Source: Magicicada septendecula (Eukaryota; Arthropoda; Insecta; Hemiptera; Cicadidae). From it: a stretch of DNA of 64,000 nucleotides. The notes beneath the pieces were generated by a model, which did not search any database, had not been told where the DNA came from, and saw only the letters and a program-made list of their open reading frames with translations. The translations under genes were made by a program, and so were the position numbers. This document shows, piece by piece, positions 20,202 to 31,405 of the stretch. The stretch spans positions 43,016,844 to 43,080,843 of the forward strand of contig CM068370.1 of assembly GCA_034769895.1 (NCBI GenBank), written 5' to 3'. The stretch's first letter is position 1, and every line of letters begins with the position of its first letter.

Positions 20202-22701
20202 CACTGGTCTACAAAAAAAACTTTTTTTTTTGTCCTAAAGACTTTATTCGCTGATCTGTATAGTATTTTTTGCGCTGAATTCAAAAATGCCAACCATTTT
20301 CCTCTATCACGTAAGGGTTTCGTGTGACAGCTAGGTAAATATTTTACATTAATAACATTTACAGTAAAGAAATTGATCAATGTTCAACGTACCTAAAAGG
20401 TGTTAGTTCAAGATTTCCTGGAGTACTTTGCATCAGGAACATCCCTTTTGAGAGTCCAGCAGTAATCTGCTAACATATTTGAGCTCCACTTCCCTTGATA
20501 CCTTTTTTCCATGCTTAAAATGTCTTGATGAAAGCGTTCACCGTGTTCATCGCTTACGGCTCCCAGGTTTTCCGGAAAGAAATCCAAGTGAGAGTGAAGA
20601 AAATGGATCTTGAGAGACATATTGCAGCCTAAATGTTCATATGCTTTCAGCAGCTGATTTACTAGATCCCTGTAGTTGTTAGACTTGTTGTTGCCTAAAA
20701 ATTGCGTCACTACATTCTTGAAAGAAATCCATGCACGTTTTTCTAAGTCATTCAACCGTCCTTCAAAATTTTCATCTTATATTAAGTCTCTTATTTGTGG
20801 TTCTATGAAAATTCCTTCTTTAATTATTGCATCACTATTTCTGGGGAACTTTTCCTTCAACTACATAAAACCTCTTCCATTTCTGTCCATTGCCTTCACG
20901 AAATTTCTCATCAAACCTAATTTGATATGAAGAGGTGGAAGATAGATCTTTTTGGGATCAACTAAATGAGCATTCATAACATTTTTTTCACCAGGTGTGA
21001 GAGATTTACGTGAAGGCCACATCTTCTTTTTGAAATGACTTTTGCGATCTCTGCCGTCCCACTCACATAAATAGCAGCAAAATGTATGTGTATCCAGTCT
21101 GTAAACCTAGCAGCATAGCGATCACCTTAAGGTCTCCACATATGTTCCAATTGAATTTTTCATACATTATCTTGTCTAGAATAGTCTTCATATTTTCATA
21201 AATTTCTTTCATATTAATAGCATGTGCTAGTGGCACTGATGGAAATTTTTTTCCATTGTGAAGGACAGATTTTAGGCTAGCTTTAGACGAATCAATCAAC
21301 AAACGCCATTCCTCTGGGTTATGAGAATGTCCTAGAGTATCCGTCACTGATAAAATGTCATTACAGTACACAAAATCCCCTTCTTGAGAAAAAAGTTCTT
21401 GAAATCCTCTTAACGATTTCGAAAGTAGCATACCTTAGTTCCGCGATCAAGAAGGTTCCACCCTTTTAATCGTGATCCCAAACGTTCTGCCTGATTTTTT
21501 GATAATTGTAAATCACGCACTAAATCATTTAGGTCTCCTTGTGTCAATAAATGAGGCTCGTTAGAAACTTCAAAGCTTGGATCATGTCGATCAGAGTGAT
21601 CTTCATTCTGATTCTCTTCAGAGCTTGGATTTTCATTTATATCGATTGATACCGGGTGATTTGGTATTGGGAGATCATCACTGTGGTGAACAGGTCGAAT
21701 TGCTGAAGGTATATTGGGATATTTCAAAGTGTGTTTCGACTTACTTGTTATTCCCGTTGTATGTTGTTAAACAAAAATAACAGTCGGAAGAATGATCTTT
21801 TGGCTCTCTCCACACCATGGGAACTGCAAATGGCATATAGAGAGAGCTGTTTGCTCACCCCGTTAAAAGCCTTGAACAAGTAACACAACAAATATGGGGG
21901 CCCAACTCTTGTCCTGATCTCCTACCTTGCAACCAAAATAAAGTTGATAGCACTTTTTTATTAAAGGGGTAAAGTTCCGCCTTTGAAGTTTAAAAGTCAA
22001 TTCACCACACACATAACAAAACGTGTCCGGATGGTTTAGGTACTTGCGCGGCATTTTTTAGTTTTCACACAAATAAAAGCTACTAATACAGAACAATAAC
22101 ACAGTGTTTAAGATAAGATAAACAATACGAGTTGTTTATAAAAGAATACACTTGCACGCCTCTGTATGTTCGTAAACTAAGCACAACATAACCTCTAAGC
22201 ACACTTCTGCACAAATGTTCACCACAGCTACACATATTACATTACAGCAAGAATCAACGAATACAACGTTTAAAAAACAATCTACCAGAGTGCAGCATGT
22301 ATAACTTCGCAACTAACGTTGTATATCGACAAAACTGAGGCAGCGGAAGTTGAAAACGTACATATACGTGATTACTGAATTAGGTCCCTCAGAGAAAAAA
22401 CGTAAGTTATATACACGTGATTACTGATAAAAGGGTTAACCGAAGTCTATATGTCACATGTAGCTATTGTTTTCAATTCCTCAAATAAATAAACAATACA
22501 TGCTCCAAGTCAATACTGTAGTAATATTTATTGCAAAATAATACAATTTCCAACATAGAAAATTAAAAAAAAAACGTTATTCTTATATATATAAAACTAT
22601 ACGTGATAGCAAAATTTTGATAGCAAAACTGGATTCCTCGTATGAAAATACATAAGAATAACATAAACTTTTGTCTGGGACAAAACATGTGTTGACCAGT
22701 G
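20202..22701 (-). mobile_element. CACTG-ended TIR transposon carrying an orphan arthropod gene; TSD TAA
   Basis: The left end CACTGGTCTACA (20202) and the right end TGTTGACCAGTG (ending 22701) are inverted repeats matching at 11 of 12 positions, with weaker similarity continuing inward (TTTTTTGTCC / GTTTTGTCCC). TAA flanks both sides (20199-20201, 22702-22704). The inverted copy of the host repeat near 45330 lacks the whole 2500 bp, giving an independent empty site. CACTR ends with a 3-bp duplication recall the CMC (CACTA/Mirage/Chapaev) superfamily, but the encoded protein is not one I can place there. Confidence 0.75.
20408..22054 (-). pseudogene. Decayed gene of an arthropod-wide orphan family, candidate transposase
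   Basis: Reading on the minus strand from ATG 22054: MPRKYLNHPDTFCYVCGEL, then KKCYQLYFGCKVGDQDKSWA, then (frame change) [14 protein letters not shown] and SDCYFCLT, a Cys-rich N-terminal module. Next is an acidic linker (21410-21727), then EEWRLLIDSSKASLKSVL and WNICGDLKVIAMLLGLQ (21063-21431), a decayed part with PPLHIKLGLMRNFVKAMDRNG near 20880-20950, and a C-terminal block with CNMSLKIHFLHSHLDFFPEN, GAVSDEHGERFHQDI and NMLADYCWTLKRDVP (20408-20755). I recognise this order as a multi-copy orphan family in arthropods. Conserved D (IDSS), D (GDLK) and E (DEHGE) positions could be a DDE triad; this is inference. At least four frameshifts or stops make it non-functional. Confidence 0.78.
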
Positions 22702-23030
22702 TAATTTTTCTATAAAATTAAGTTGCTTTTAGTAAATTTTGGTAATGAATTCTTCTGTTCTATTTTTCTAATTTAACCTGAAACAAACGCCGTACTAACC
22801 TGGTATATCTGTGATAAAAACGATTTAACGCTGTAAAGACATAGAAAGTATCGGATACAGTTCAAAAACTCATTCTTAATCTGATATTAATTATTGCTTC
22901 TGTTAAAAAATTTTAAATAATTTTTAGATCTAGAATGTGTGTTTGTCATTTGGTGACATATTAGTTTTAGTTTGAATATTACTTTTAGCTGAAAATTTAA
23001 TTGCCACAAATATGACATACTGCAACAGTA

Positions 23031-23786
23031 CATATATTTGCATATTTGCCCAGAGCGGTATGTTTGTAAATATTTAGCATAGAAAAATATATGATCAACA
23101 GCTTTTAACAATATTATGCAGGATAAGAATTGTCAGAAAGAGTACACCTGCCCCCGCGAGTGAATACAGCGCTTGTGTGTTTGTGTGTGTAAATCGGATT
23201 TAACCGGATAAAAATAAATTAATTAATACGTTTAAACCTGTGAACAAAGACTTACCCCAATTATGAAAACACCATTACATTAAGGCATTTTTAACGAATA
23301 TAGTGATGTAAAAGTATTGCAGAAATTGCAAAAATAAAGACGCCAGGTAATTTAATGTTAATTACTAGTGTAATTAAATAGTAATTAATAAGTGTGTTAT
23401 ATGTGAGTGACCAGGAAGAAATTACGCAAACGATGATATCGATCGTGCCACGAGGATGTTTACGAAATCGCGAAAATGAACCAAAAAGTGATTTGTAATT
23501 AAAAGGACGCTTTGCACGAAGTGACAATATCTAACAGGTCGAAAACAGTCCTGGACTTGTCAGATTGCCGTCCAGTATAAATACCACCGGCAATTTTGGG
23601 GAGGTCTCAGAGACTCAATAAATCGTCACACAACGTCACGCTGCCGGTCTGCCGATCGATCAGGACATCTTTACCACACACACCAAGACTTATGGAGGAA
23701 ATCTGGACCATCACAAATAGCGACCCGTAGAGACAGAGAACACAGCGTCAGCATCATCATCATCATTATCAAATTCTCAGGATTCA

Positions 23787-23837
<51 letters not shown>

Positions 23838-24600
23838 ACGGTAACGTCGGCAGTACACAGGTGATGAATAAACTATTATATTTTTGTTTGTGAAAAGAAC
23901 TCTCAAAAGAAACTTATATATGAACAGTAAAGACTTAAAGTTTTAAATTTAAATAGTAATTAAAGAAAATAATTAAATTTAACAAGAAAATTTAAAAATA
24001 CTAATCTTTTGTTGTAAATTAAAATTTGGGCGTGTCAGAAGAAATAAATAATATGTTGGAAGTAAATGTTATTTTCTATTTTGTTTATAGCAAATGAATT
24101 ACTATTATTATTTAGAATTTGAGTCAAAGTCAGAGACACTGAAATAAAAAGTATCTAGATAATTTGTTTAACATGTCTGTTTAGCTAGTAAGAGTATATT
24201 GTTGTTTATTTTATATGTCATGAACAGCATAGAAGGTTACATTGTATTTGTGTAAACTTATAAAAGAAAATATTTTTATTTATCTAAGATTCGAATTTTT
24301 TAATATTTGCATATTTTCTATTAATATTAATAAATCATAGAATGATTATTTTGAAACGGTGTTAATTAATTATTTCATGTCAACAACATCTCACTCCTCT
24401 TTGAAAATGATTTTATTATTGTGCAACTACATATACGTACTTCACGCAACGAGAATAAACAAAAATCCTGCGACCTGGCCGGTGTAATACACTTCATAGT
24501 TGCGTTGAGTACATGGTAATGTATTTGCGTGAATTTCTGAAATACTTGTAACGTTGCATAACAAAAAAGCAACTGAAATAACAAAAAATCTTTGGCGCTC
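23031..24600. other. Uncharacterised 1.57-kb insertion in repeat R, with (AC)n
   Basis: The block is absent from repeat copy 2 and so is probably an insertion. It has an AGTATAAATACCACC TATA-like box near 23573, CTCAATAAATCG near 23616 and an (AC)n tract at 23789-23834, features expected of an LTR or small retroelement. No ORF of note and no clear ends were found. Confidence 0.4.
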
Positions 24601-24840
24601 GTAACAAAAAAGGTTACTTATTAGACGTTTTGTACTTAATATGTCAAATACAAAGTGATTTCTGAATGGTGGGAACACTGTTTGGAACTTGGCACTGCAT
24701 ACGAATTTTGTTGAACTTGAAACCGCATACGTGGCGGTTTTGTTTTTATAAAAGGTCAACGGATCGTGAGGGTCAGTGGGGAAGACTTCTGTAAAAAAAA
24801 TACAAATTAATAAAGTAATTCCTTTTTTTTTTAAAGCGAT

Positions 24841-25690
24841 TGCCTTGTTTACACAGCTGACAATTCAAGTAAATTCGACTGAACATTTGGGAGAACTGCG
24901 AAAAGCCTTTTTGCAAACAGCGAATCACTGAGACGCAAGTTCAAGTACACATAAGAATTTAATATTTGGGAAATGTCAAAATTAGACAAAAACCCGACTG
25001 TTGCCAAACTCTGTAGATTTGGTAAAAGTAATAATTTAACCATATTATTTGTGATCGTTGTATACGTGTTATTTACATTCATTCGCCTGTTTATCAAAAA
25101 CTAATGCGTTTTCAAGCCTCTCTTTTGAGTAAACTTAAAACTTGATATGTTACAATACCAGTAAATATAATTAGACACAAGATTCGATTAATTAATATTA
25201 CAAGAGCTTACAAATTATATCGTTATATTATTATATTCATAATTGCTCAAAATTTTCTTGTTATTTTATATTAAATAAAACTTAACACGAATATACTTTA
25301 TTTTGAAAATTACATATGTTTCTATAGTAATCTAACTATCATCAGATATAAATTAATAAATTCAAAAATTTTTAAATCAATAATTGATTGATTATTCAAA
25401 TCAAAACATTGATCAATTATTGTTCAAAACAGCTGTTTTATGTGTAGACTAAATTTAATGTTTTTACTGTATATGTGTACATAAAAGATGTTATATAATT
25501 AATTGTAAAATATAATATAAATATTTATTATTTTATTAAATTAGTAATTTTGTAAATATTATTATTTTTTGTATTACTCTGAATTTTTTCTGGTATTAAT
25601 TTATTACTTGTTTCATGTTTAAATATTTCTAAATTTTCTCACGTCATTTTTGGATTTTTGGACGTTTGGAAATGTGTTTTAATAAACTGA
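24841..25690. other. AT-rich intergenic stretch
   Basis: Nothing recognised; the short minus-strand ORF at 24849-25097 has no motif. Confidence 0.5.
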
Positions 25691-25696
25691 TATTAT

Positions 25697-26864
25697 TTAA
25701 ATTAAATTACGAACAGCTGCAGGCAGAAAGGAAGTTACAAAATGGTCAACCATTGAGCATACATCATCAGCTCCCTTTTTAGCAACACGTTCATCATAGC
25801 TGTAAAACACAGATTTTTGATCAGAGAGAACATGAATATTAAATGATACAAAATTTAATTGTCGCTTGTAATAAACATCATTAGTAGTGATGTTGGGAGT
25901 ATTTAAGTTTTTTTTTAAATCCATAGTAATGCCTTCCATGTCATGAGTCTTCCTAGCTTTCTTTTTGTACATTGACTTCAACTCATAGAATTTCGCACTT
26001 TTACTTGAATGAAGCTTTTCCTCAATTAACAACTTATTTAAGTCTCTTTCATGGTTAACCTTTTCCTCCTCGGTTGCAGTAGCAGTAGATTGTTCGAAGG
26101 AAGTTTTTTTGACTTATTAGAGTTACAAGTACTGCACGTATCTTTGCGAGGGTAGCCAAATAAGAAATTATAATCTCGATTAAATTTGTCCCTGAACGAG
26201 TCATACGAAACTTGGTTGTTCGGATTTGAGTTTTGGTACATTGACCACAACTTTGATATATTGAGCTCCTCAGGTAAATAAATTTTGTCAGTATCTTTTA
26301 GTGAATAATGTGACTTTCTGCCTTTTAGTGATTGAAGAAATTTGTCGACACAAAGTTTAGTTTCGTTATTTAATTTATGGGGCCTGTTACTGTGCTTACC
26401 CCTTCCATCCGGTCTTATAATGCCAGTAAAAGCCAACGATTCTCTGATTGTTGAATTCTACGTGAAGTAATCCCATGAATAGAAATAAAGGCCTTTATAC
26501 AGACAAGTACATCACGAAAAGTGTCATTGGTTTTTACTCTAACTTATGCAAACGAACTCGAGTTAATCCTTGCCTCATCGTGTGGTTTTCTGTTTCTACG
26601 CCTTTGTACAGGCAAAGCTGTAATAAGCCCGCCCAAGTAGGCATTTTGTTTATCGTATGAATCTAGTTCATTAAACTCCCTTATTATTCTTCGTCTGTCA
26701 TCTAACGGAACATTTTGAAAGCATTTTAACCTCTGGCACTTGCAATCGTCATCTGTAGTATGACATTTTTTAAACGGCCACGTTTCTCTCTTCTTTGATG
26801 TTCTTGAAACCAGGCCTACGCCACGTCCGTTAGATCTTTGTCCACTTTCTAAGTCACTATCCAT
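25697..26864 (-). pseudogene. Orphan transposase-like gene, N-terminal two thirds, frameshifted and truncated
   Basis: From ATG 26864 the minus strand encodes MDSDLESGQRSNGRG..., a Cys-containing module (CHTTDDDCKCQRLKCFQN, then DDRRRIIREFNELDSY), then a frameshifted NDTFRDVLVCIKAFISIHGI and TSRRIQQSENR. Next come GRGKHSNRPHKL, YLPEELNISKLWSMYQNSN, SYDSFRDKFNRDYNFLFGYP, RKDTCSTCNS, and finally MEGITMDLKKNLNTPNITT, VYYKRQLNFVSFNIHVL and YDERVAKKGADDVCS. I recall a widespread animal family with exactly this succession (DFQQN-, FYxRQLWxYNF- and YDExxAKKG-like motifs) that is multi-copy and DDE-like. The copy stops at 25697, just where a conserved D-N-C segment would be expected. At least two frame changes occur. 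Superfamily not named. Confidence 0.65.
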
Positions 26865-26912
26865 CACAACACAACGGGAACTAACCTCAAATTCATAGGC
26901 ACAATAGTACAA

Positions 26913-28293
26913 ACTACGCCCAAACTAAGTAAACAACACGACTGATTGTCAGCTGATGTGCCGTCCCCCCCCCCCCAACCACTGTCACTGGACCCTGATC
27001 GTTTTTCCTTCGACGCGCGAGGACTGAGATCATTGTTCCCCCTCATGCCGAATCTTTCTTCCTTCATTACAGCGGACTAAAAGCATATTTCCCTCTGGTG
27101 TTTCACGTGGTTGAAAGAGACGGTACTTAGCTATAAGAACGCACAAAAACATTAGTTTTTAATTTTTTTGGACTGAAAGCGTTCTTCCCCCTGACTCTCC
27201 ATTTGAAAATGTGTGTGTAAATTTGATTTACATATATTTGATTTTAAATACGAATTACGGTGTTGTATATATCTTACTCATTTTTTTAGAATCAAACCTT
27301 AAACAGATAAATTAATTCATAATTTAAATAGAATATATAAAATTGAATTCCCTTATTGTAACAAATTTTATGTTGGCCAAGCTAAAAGACGTTTTAGTTT
27401 TTATGTGTCACGACTGAAAACAATTAAAAATTTGCTATGAAATTTTATTTTTTATTTTGTTATTACAAGAATATTATTAAATTTAAATAGCATGTATATC
27501 ATATACGTGATCTGGACTACATGCAGAAAAAATTACTGTTAAGGAGTAAGAACATCTTGCGTAAGGACAGTTTATATTTTAATACGTACTAAATCGAGTG
27601 TGCCATGGTTTTATTACGTTTTCTATTTTTACCGACTCAGTTTTTAAGGTAAGCTTATTTAAATATACCAAAATATGAAGGCTTCAAATACCGTTACTAC
27701 TGTGTACTGCGTAGGTATTGTGTACAAAATTGTAGACTTACCTATTACTTCATTTTTATTGGTCAAAGGTTTCAAGTCGGGTAATGAATTATAGCGAACA
27801 TAAAACCCGTATGCGCAATATTGTCTCATCCGACTGTAGAACCAAGAATAGGGTGGTTAGTTTCTCAACAACATTATCTGTTCTAATGATGTTTAAGTTG
27901 GTACTGAATTACAGTTGTATATTATGTATAATGACGTATTAGTGAATAATGATTAAATAACGATGGTGGCCGACATAAATCTATATTTTGTCAACAGCAC
28001 GGTGCGTAGTACGGATAAGCTGTAGTCTGTTGATGATGATGTTCTGAAAATTTCGGTGGCACATGAAATTATTGAATTTACTGTCCAAACTGTGTTGACA
28101 TTTTGATGGACGCAAAGTGCTGTTAGCCGTGGGTATTAACTATTTCAGTCACTACGGGTATGGCAGCTGTTTGGAGTGCTTCTGACAGTAAACCTCTCAT
28201 GCCAACTTTCAATGTTAATTTGACTTGACAGTTTAGCCCTAGTAATATAATGGTTTAAAGCTCTATTTTCTGGGTTAAATACATTGGACAGAA
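26913..28293. other. Intergenic, no supported gene
   Basis: It contains a short poly-C run at about 26965-26977 and AT-rich unique-looking sequence. No repeats or element ends were detected. Confidence 0.5.
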
Positions 28294-28562
28294 TTAGGCA
28301 CGTCGCACACTGGATCCTCTCTGCTCAGATCAGAAAAATTCTGAAGCCATGTATTCAAATTAAATTCCACACACTGGTTCCGCTCAGATCAGAACCGGCG
28401 TCTCCGCTCAGAACGCGTTAGAAGGTTTTGCTCGGCGAGCAATTTTGATCGGATTCGGAAGCGTTCTGAAGGGTCACGCATGCGTACTAAGCTCCTCAGC
28501 AGTACCCCGCCCCGCGGGTATTCGGGTTTGTTTGGCATTTTGAAATAGTGGATTGCATCAGT

Positions 28563-28703
28563 ATGTCGTCTGTAAACGAAAAACTAATCGTCATGGTAGA
28601 ACAATATCCTGTACTCTAATACTTAAGTCATAAAGATTATTATAATATAACAATAAAGGAGTCAATCTGGGTAGAAATATCAGGACATTTGAATGAAAGT
28701 GGT
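28563..28703 (+). pseudogene. Harbinger accessory MADF-domain gene, first exon remnant
   Basis: From ATG 28563 the frame reads MSSVNEKLIVMVEQYPVL, stop, then YLSHKDYYNITIKESIWV, then EISGHLNESGK. This is the start of a MADF/Myb-like DNA-binding domain (L...V..YP.LY...), where one TAA replaces a residue. The ending AGTG/GTAAATAA could be the original splice donor. In PIF/Harbinger elements the second gene encodes a Myb/MADF-like protein that assists nuclear import and TIR binding. The rest of the domain is missing. Confidence 0.65.
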
Positions 28704-29258
28704 AAATAAAATAATATTTAAAATTTATTAAAAATGATTATAACATAATTATTAATAATAATTATTCATTAATATAATAATTGATAAAATCAATATTAAT
28801 TAGATAACCATAATGTATTTTGAAACAATTCCAAGAAATCAGTTCATTTACCGTTACAGAGCTTGAAACTAAAGAAAAGATTTCTTGTGTACGTAGGTAA
28901 CACTATAGATAAGCCTAATTAATATATTAATTCCCAAAACTCAAAAAAGTAGACAGAAATCTAAACAGACGATAATGTACGTAGACACAAGATGTTATAA
29001 ATTTTTTACAAATATAAACTTAACCATCTGTTATTAAATCATGAGAAAACCATTTTCTACAGAAACTAACGTATGCAACCTTAAATTATTGTATACACAA
29101 CTACATTCTTAAAATTAACGAAACGTATAAAAAAGCAACAAAAAGTGTAAAACATTATTGTGTTACTTTCTATTCGTTATTGTAAAACAAAATGTCGTAC
29201 GGAATTTTAACTAATGAAATATAAAATATATAACTACAACTAATTACATAAATATCGC

Positions 29259-29740
29259 TTAATCGTTAGCTTTTTTCTGATATGGTTGAGTGGCTTCAGA
29301 AACGCCGTAAGTGTCCTTCCTTCCTATATTTATCATATCTTCCTGCCAAGATACTTTACCCTCTCGTGAGTTAAAATACTTTCTGAATCCGTCCCTTATT
29401 TCAAAGGCCTCTAATGCCGCATTCCCACCGATCTTAGTCAGACGCGGCAACCCACGAAATTCCTCATGCTTTTCAAGCTCACCAGGTCGCCATAAATTTT
29501 CATCATCTCCTCGCAGAAAATTATGTAGAAACGTCGTTGCTAACACAATGATGTCAGCGTGAGCTGGATTTAATTGGAGCTTTTGAGAGTACACCCTGAA
29601 CGTTTTTGTTAAAATACCAAAAGCACTTTCTGCAACACGGCGAGCACGAAAATGTCTGTATTTGTATACTTTACTTGGAATATCATTAGCGAGCTGAGTT
29701 CCAGGGTAACCGACAGCCGAGAACTCTACAAGTCACAACT
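29259..29740 (-). pseudogene. PIF/Harbinger transposase, C-terminal fragment
   Basis: The minus strand encodes VYKYRHFRARRVAESAFGI, then LTKTFRVYSQKLQLNPAHAD, then IVLATTFLHNFLRGDDENLW, then EIRDGFRKYFNSREGKVSWQ. These are the last conserved blocks of the DDE_4/Harbinger nuclease (RARRxxExxFG, carrying the catalytic Glu region, and VLHNxL). The last frame is open to TGA/TAA at 29259, but everything N-terminal to about residue 200 of a normal transposase is lost. The context inside matched TIRs supports the call. Confidence 0.85.
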
Positions 29741-29944
29741 TTTAACGAAACCACTTCAACGGGACAGTGTAGCCTTGAGCTCGACAGGCATTCTGTTCTG
29801 AGAGGGCGGATGCAGTGTGTGAGAAAAGTTCCGGATACGTTCTGAGGGGTGACACCGCTTCTGATCTGAGCGGAGCGGAGCGGATCCAGTGTGCGACCTG
29901 CCTTATGGTTAAAAAATTGGCGATTATATTAAAATAAATAGTGG

Positions 29945-30404
29945 CCCACGAAAACTTCAGAAGGTTGGAAATTAAGAAGTAATGATGTAATATATCAAAG
30001 TACGTACAGAAAATATAACAGAAACAATGAGAAAAAGAAGACTATTATTTTTTGGACATTTATATAGAATGGACAACAATAGGTTAACAAAGCAGATCTT
30101 AAAATATCTGTTCGGGAAGAAATCAACATCAATTTGGATTAAAGAAGTCTAAAAGGATTTAGAAAAAAATAATATAAACGCAGAAGAAGCAATTGAAAGA
30201 GAAGTTTTTTGGGTAAAAGTATTAAAAATGGAAGGAGTCCAGGATACGAGAGACAAAACTGCAGGTTCAAAGTGGACTGAAGACAGGAAGAAGAGACACA
30301 GTGAAAAGATGAAAGATATTAGATAAAAAAGAAAAGAACAAAGAATAAAGAATTGAAATTGGCATGTGGTCCTCAGATGGCCGATACAAAAAAAATAATA
30401 ATAA
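29945..30404 (+). pseudogene. LINE family C, 3' end
   Basis: It encodes ITETMRKRRLLFFGHLYRMD, then LTKQILKYLFGKKS and VLKMEGVQDTRDKTAGSKWT, with in-frame stops. It is the same family as 55968-56640 on the minus strand. The tail is AAAAAAATAATAATAATAA, into which LTR copy D is placed. It is 5' truncated. Confidence 0.75.
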
Positions 30405-30961
30405 TGTTACGACGGTCTACTTGATCGTCGTAGGTACAGTGGAAAACAAAATAAGTACAAGACACCAATTAAGTCACTATCACCAGCTTTAATTTTTACA
30501 GTTAAACAGTTCGTAATTAACAACACAGTCTCCTACAACAAAGCAAATAAAAATTGTTCACACGCAATAAAATGTCACTAATATTAAACACAATTGTATT
30601 GCAATTATACCGTCCGATTATAAAACACAACACTTAACTAATAACAACTTGAACGTACACAGTAATCTCGCCCGATAATAACTCGAACCACACTGAAAAT
30701 ATATCGCTGCTATATTGAAACTGAACATCGTTGAGTACTGTTATTTATATCTCCCCAAATTACTAGATTATTCCATAATGCGCGATAGCGCCAGTATAAT
30801 TGCGACGTAATTACTTGCGGCCTTGACACAGTCCGTGCGCCCGCGCGAAGTCTGTCATAATCTAGAAAAATGCGTCAACAAGCACGTACGCCACACAAAT
30901 TGCATTCGGATGACTCTGGAATACTCCATAATCACGTAGATTGTTCTGTGATGTCGTAACA
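30405..30961 (-). mobile_element. 3' LTR (copy D) of an older gypsy element on the minus strand
   Basis: TGTTACGACGGTCTACTTGA to GTGATGTCGTAACA (557 bp) is the same LTR family as copies A-G. Unlike the others it is joined directly to an internal polypurine tract and pol sequence on its right, so it is the 3' LTR of a minus-strand element. The left end abuts the LINE C tail. Confidence 0.85.
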
Positions 30962-30976
30962 CAGCCCCCTCTTTAA
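30962..30976 (-). promoter_or_regulatory. Polypurine tract of the older gypsy element
   Basis: On the minus strand TTAAAGAGGGGGCTG lies immediately upstream of the LTR start TGTTACG, the expected position for plus-strand DNA priming. Confidence 0.8.
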
Positions 30977-31401
30977 GCCTGTTCGTCCCGAACTGGCAAA
31001 CCGTCTCTGAAGTAATACTCGACCAGGCGATCTAGGTGGACGTCCTTGCGAAAAATAATTCTCCAGTTTTTCGAATTCAGTCTCGTGTGATCCGACCATC
31101 AAGTTCCCAGGAATACGAGTCTTCCGCGCAACCGCGCTAGTTTTGCTGGAATCACTCCCATTGCGTCATGTATTGATGACCTAAACACGACTGGCTGATC
31201 CAAGTCTGTTTGGTTCTCGTCAACAACCTCTTGCGTAACTTCATCTTTACCAACTTTTCCCGCGGGCGCTTCTAATAACTCACGAACAAACAAGGGGGTT
31301 TCCTTGACACCCATAGTTGGCTTTCCAGTCACTTTTTTGCCATTTCACGTACTTGTACTTCCTCTGCTAGTTCTCCTTCCATTTCTGCCTGGAATAGGAA
31401 A
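30977..31401 (-). pseudogene. Older gypsy element pol remnant (post-protease and pol C-terminus)
   Basis: The minus strand carries GVKETPLFVRELLEAPAGKV, then TDLDQPVVFRSSIHDAMGVI and PAKLARLRGRLVFLGT, then GSHETEFEKLENYFSQGRPP. The first part continues the protease region found at 41072-41518, and the last part resembles the end of pol. Reverse transcriptase, RNase H and integrase cores are absent, so a large internal deletion preceded or followed the young gypsy insertion at 31402-31405. Confidence 0.6.
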
Positions 31402-31405
31402 GGTT

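Larger units (their letters stand above)
19640..24840 (-). repeat. Dispersed repeat R, copy 1, with at least two insertions
   Basis: Segments 19640-20198, 22705-23030 and 24600-24840 are collinear, in reverse complement, with 43872-45937 (copy 2). Matching landmarks are GTCAGATTTTCAGTGAAATATCAGTT, GCCACTTTTTATC/TTC, ACCTAAAAATCAA, AACAGGTATY, TCTGTTCTATTTTTCTAATTT, TTTTTAGRTCTAGA, GCAGTGYYAAGTTYCAAACAGTGTT and GACCCTCRCGATCCGTT. The gaps in the alignment are the 20202-22701 element and an uncharacterised block of about 1.57 kb (23031-24600). A short acidic ORF at 19509-19700 overlaps the left edge and has no recognised motif. The identity of R is unknown. Confidence 0.75.
28297..29902. mobile_element. 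PIF/Harbinger DNA transposon, decayed, TSD TTA
   Basis: Inverted ends GGCACGTCGCACACTGGATCC (28297) and GGATCCAGTGTGCGACCTGCC (ending 29902) match at 20 of 21 positions and extend inward through GCTCAGATCAGAA. The flanks are TTA on both sides (28294-28296, 29903-29905), the 3-bp duplication expected of PIF/Harbinger. The left end carries an extra partial inner repeat of the terminus (ACACTGGTTCCGCTCAGATCAGAA at about 28372). Remnants of both expected genes, MADF-type and DDE transposase, lie inside in convergent orientation. Confidence 0.9.

Noticed and set aside
23760..23835. CRISPR-like regular repeats
   Set aside because: Simple (CAT)n and (AC)n microsatellites; none of the repeat arrays in the window has unique spacers of constant length, and the genome is eukaryotic.
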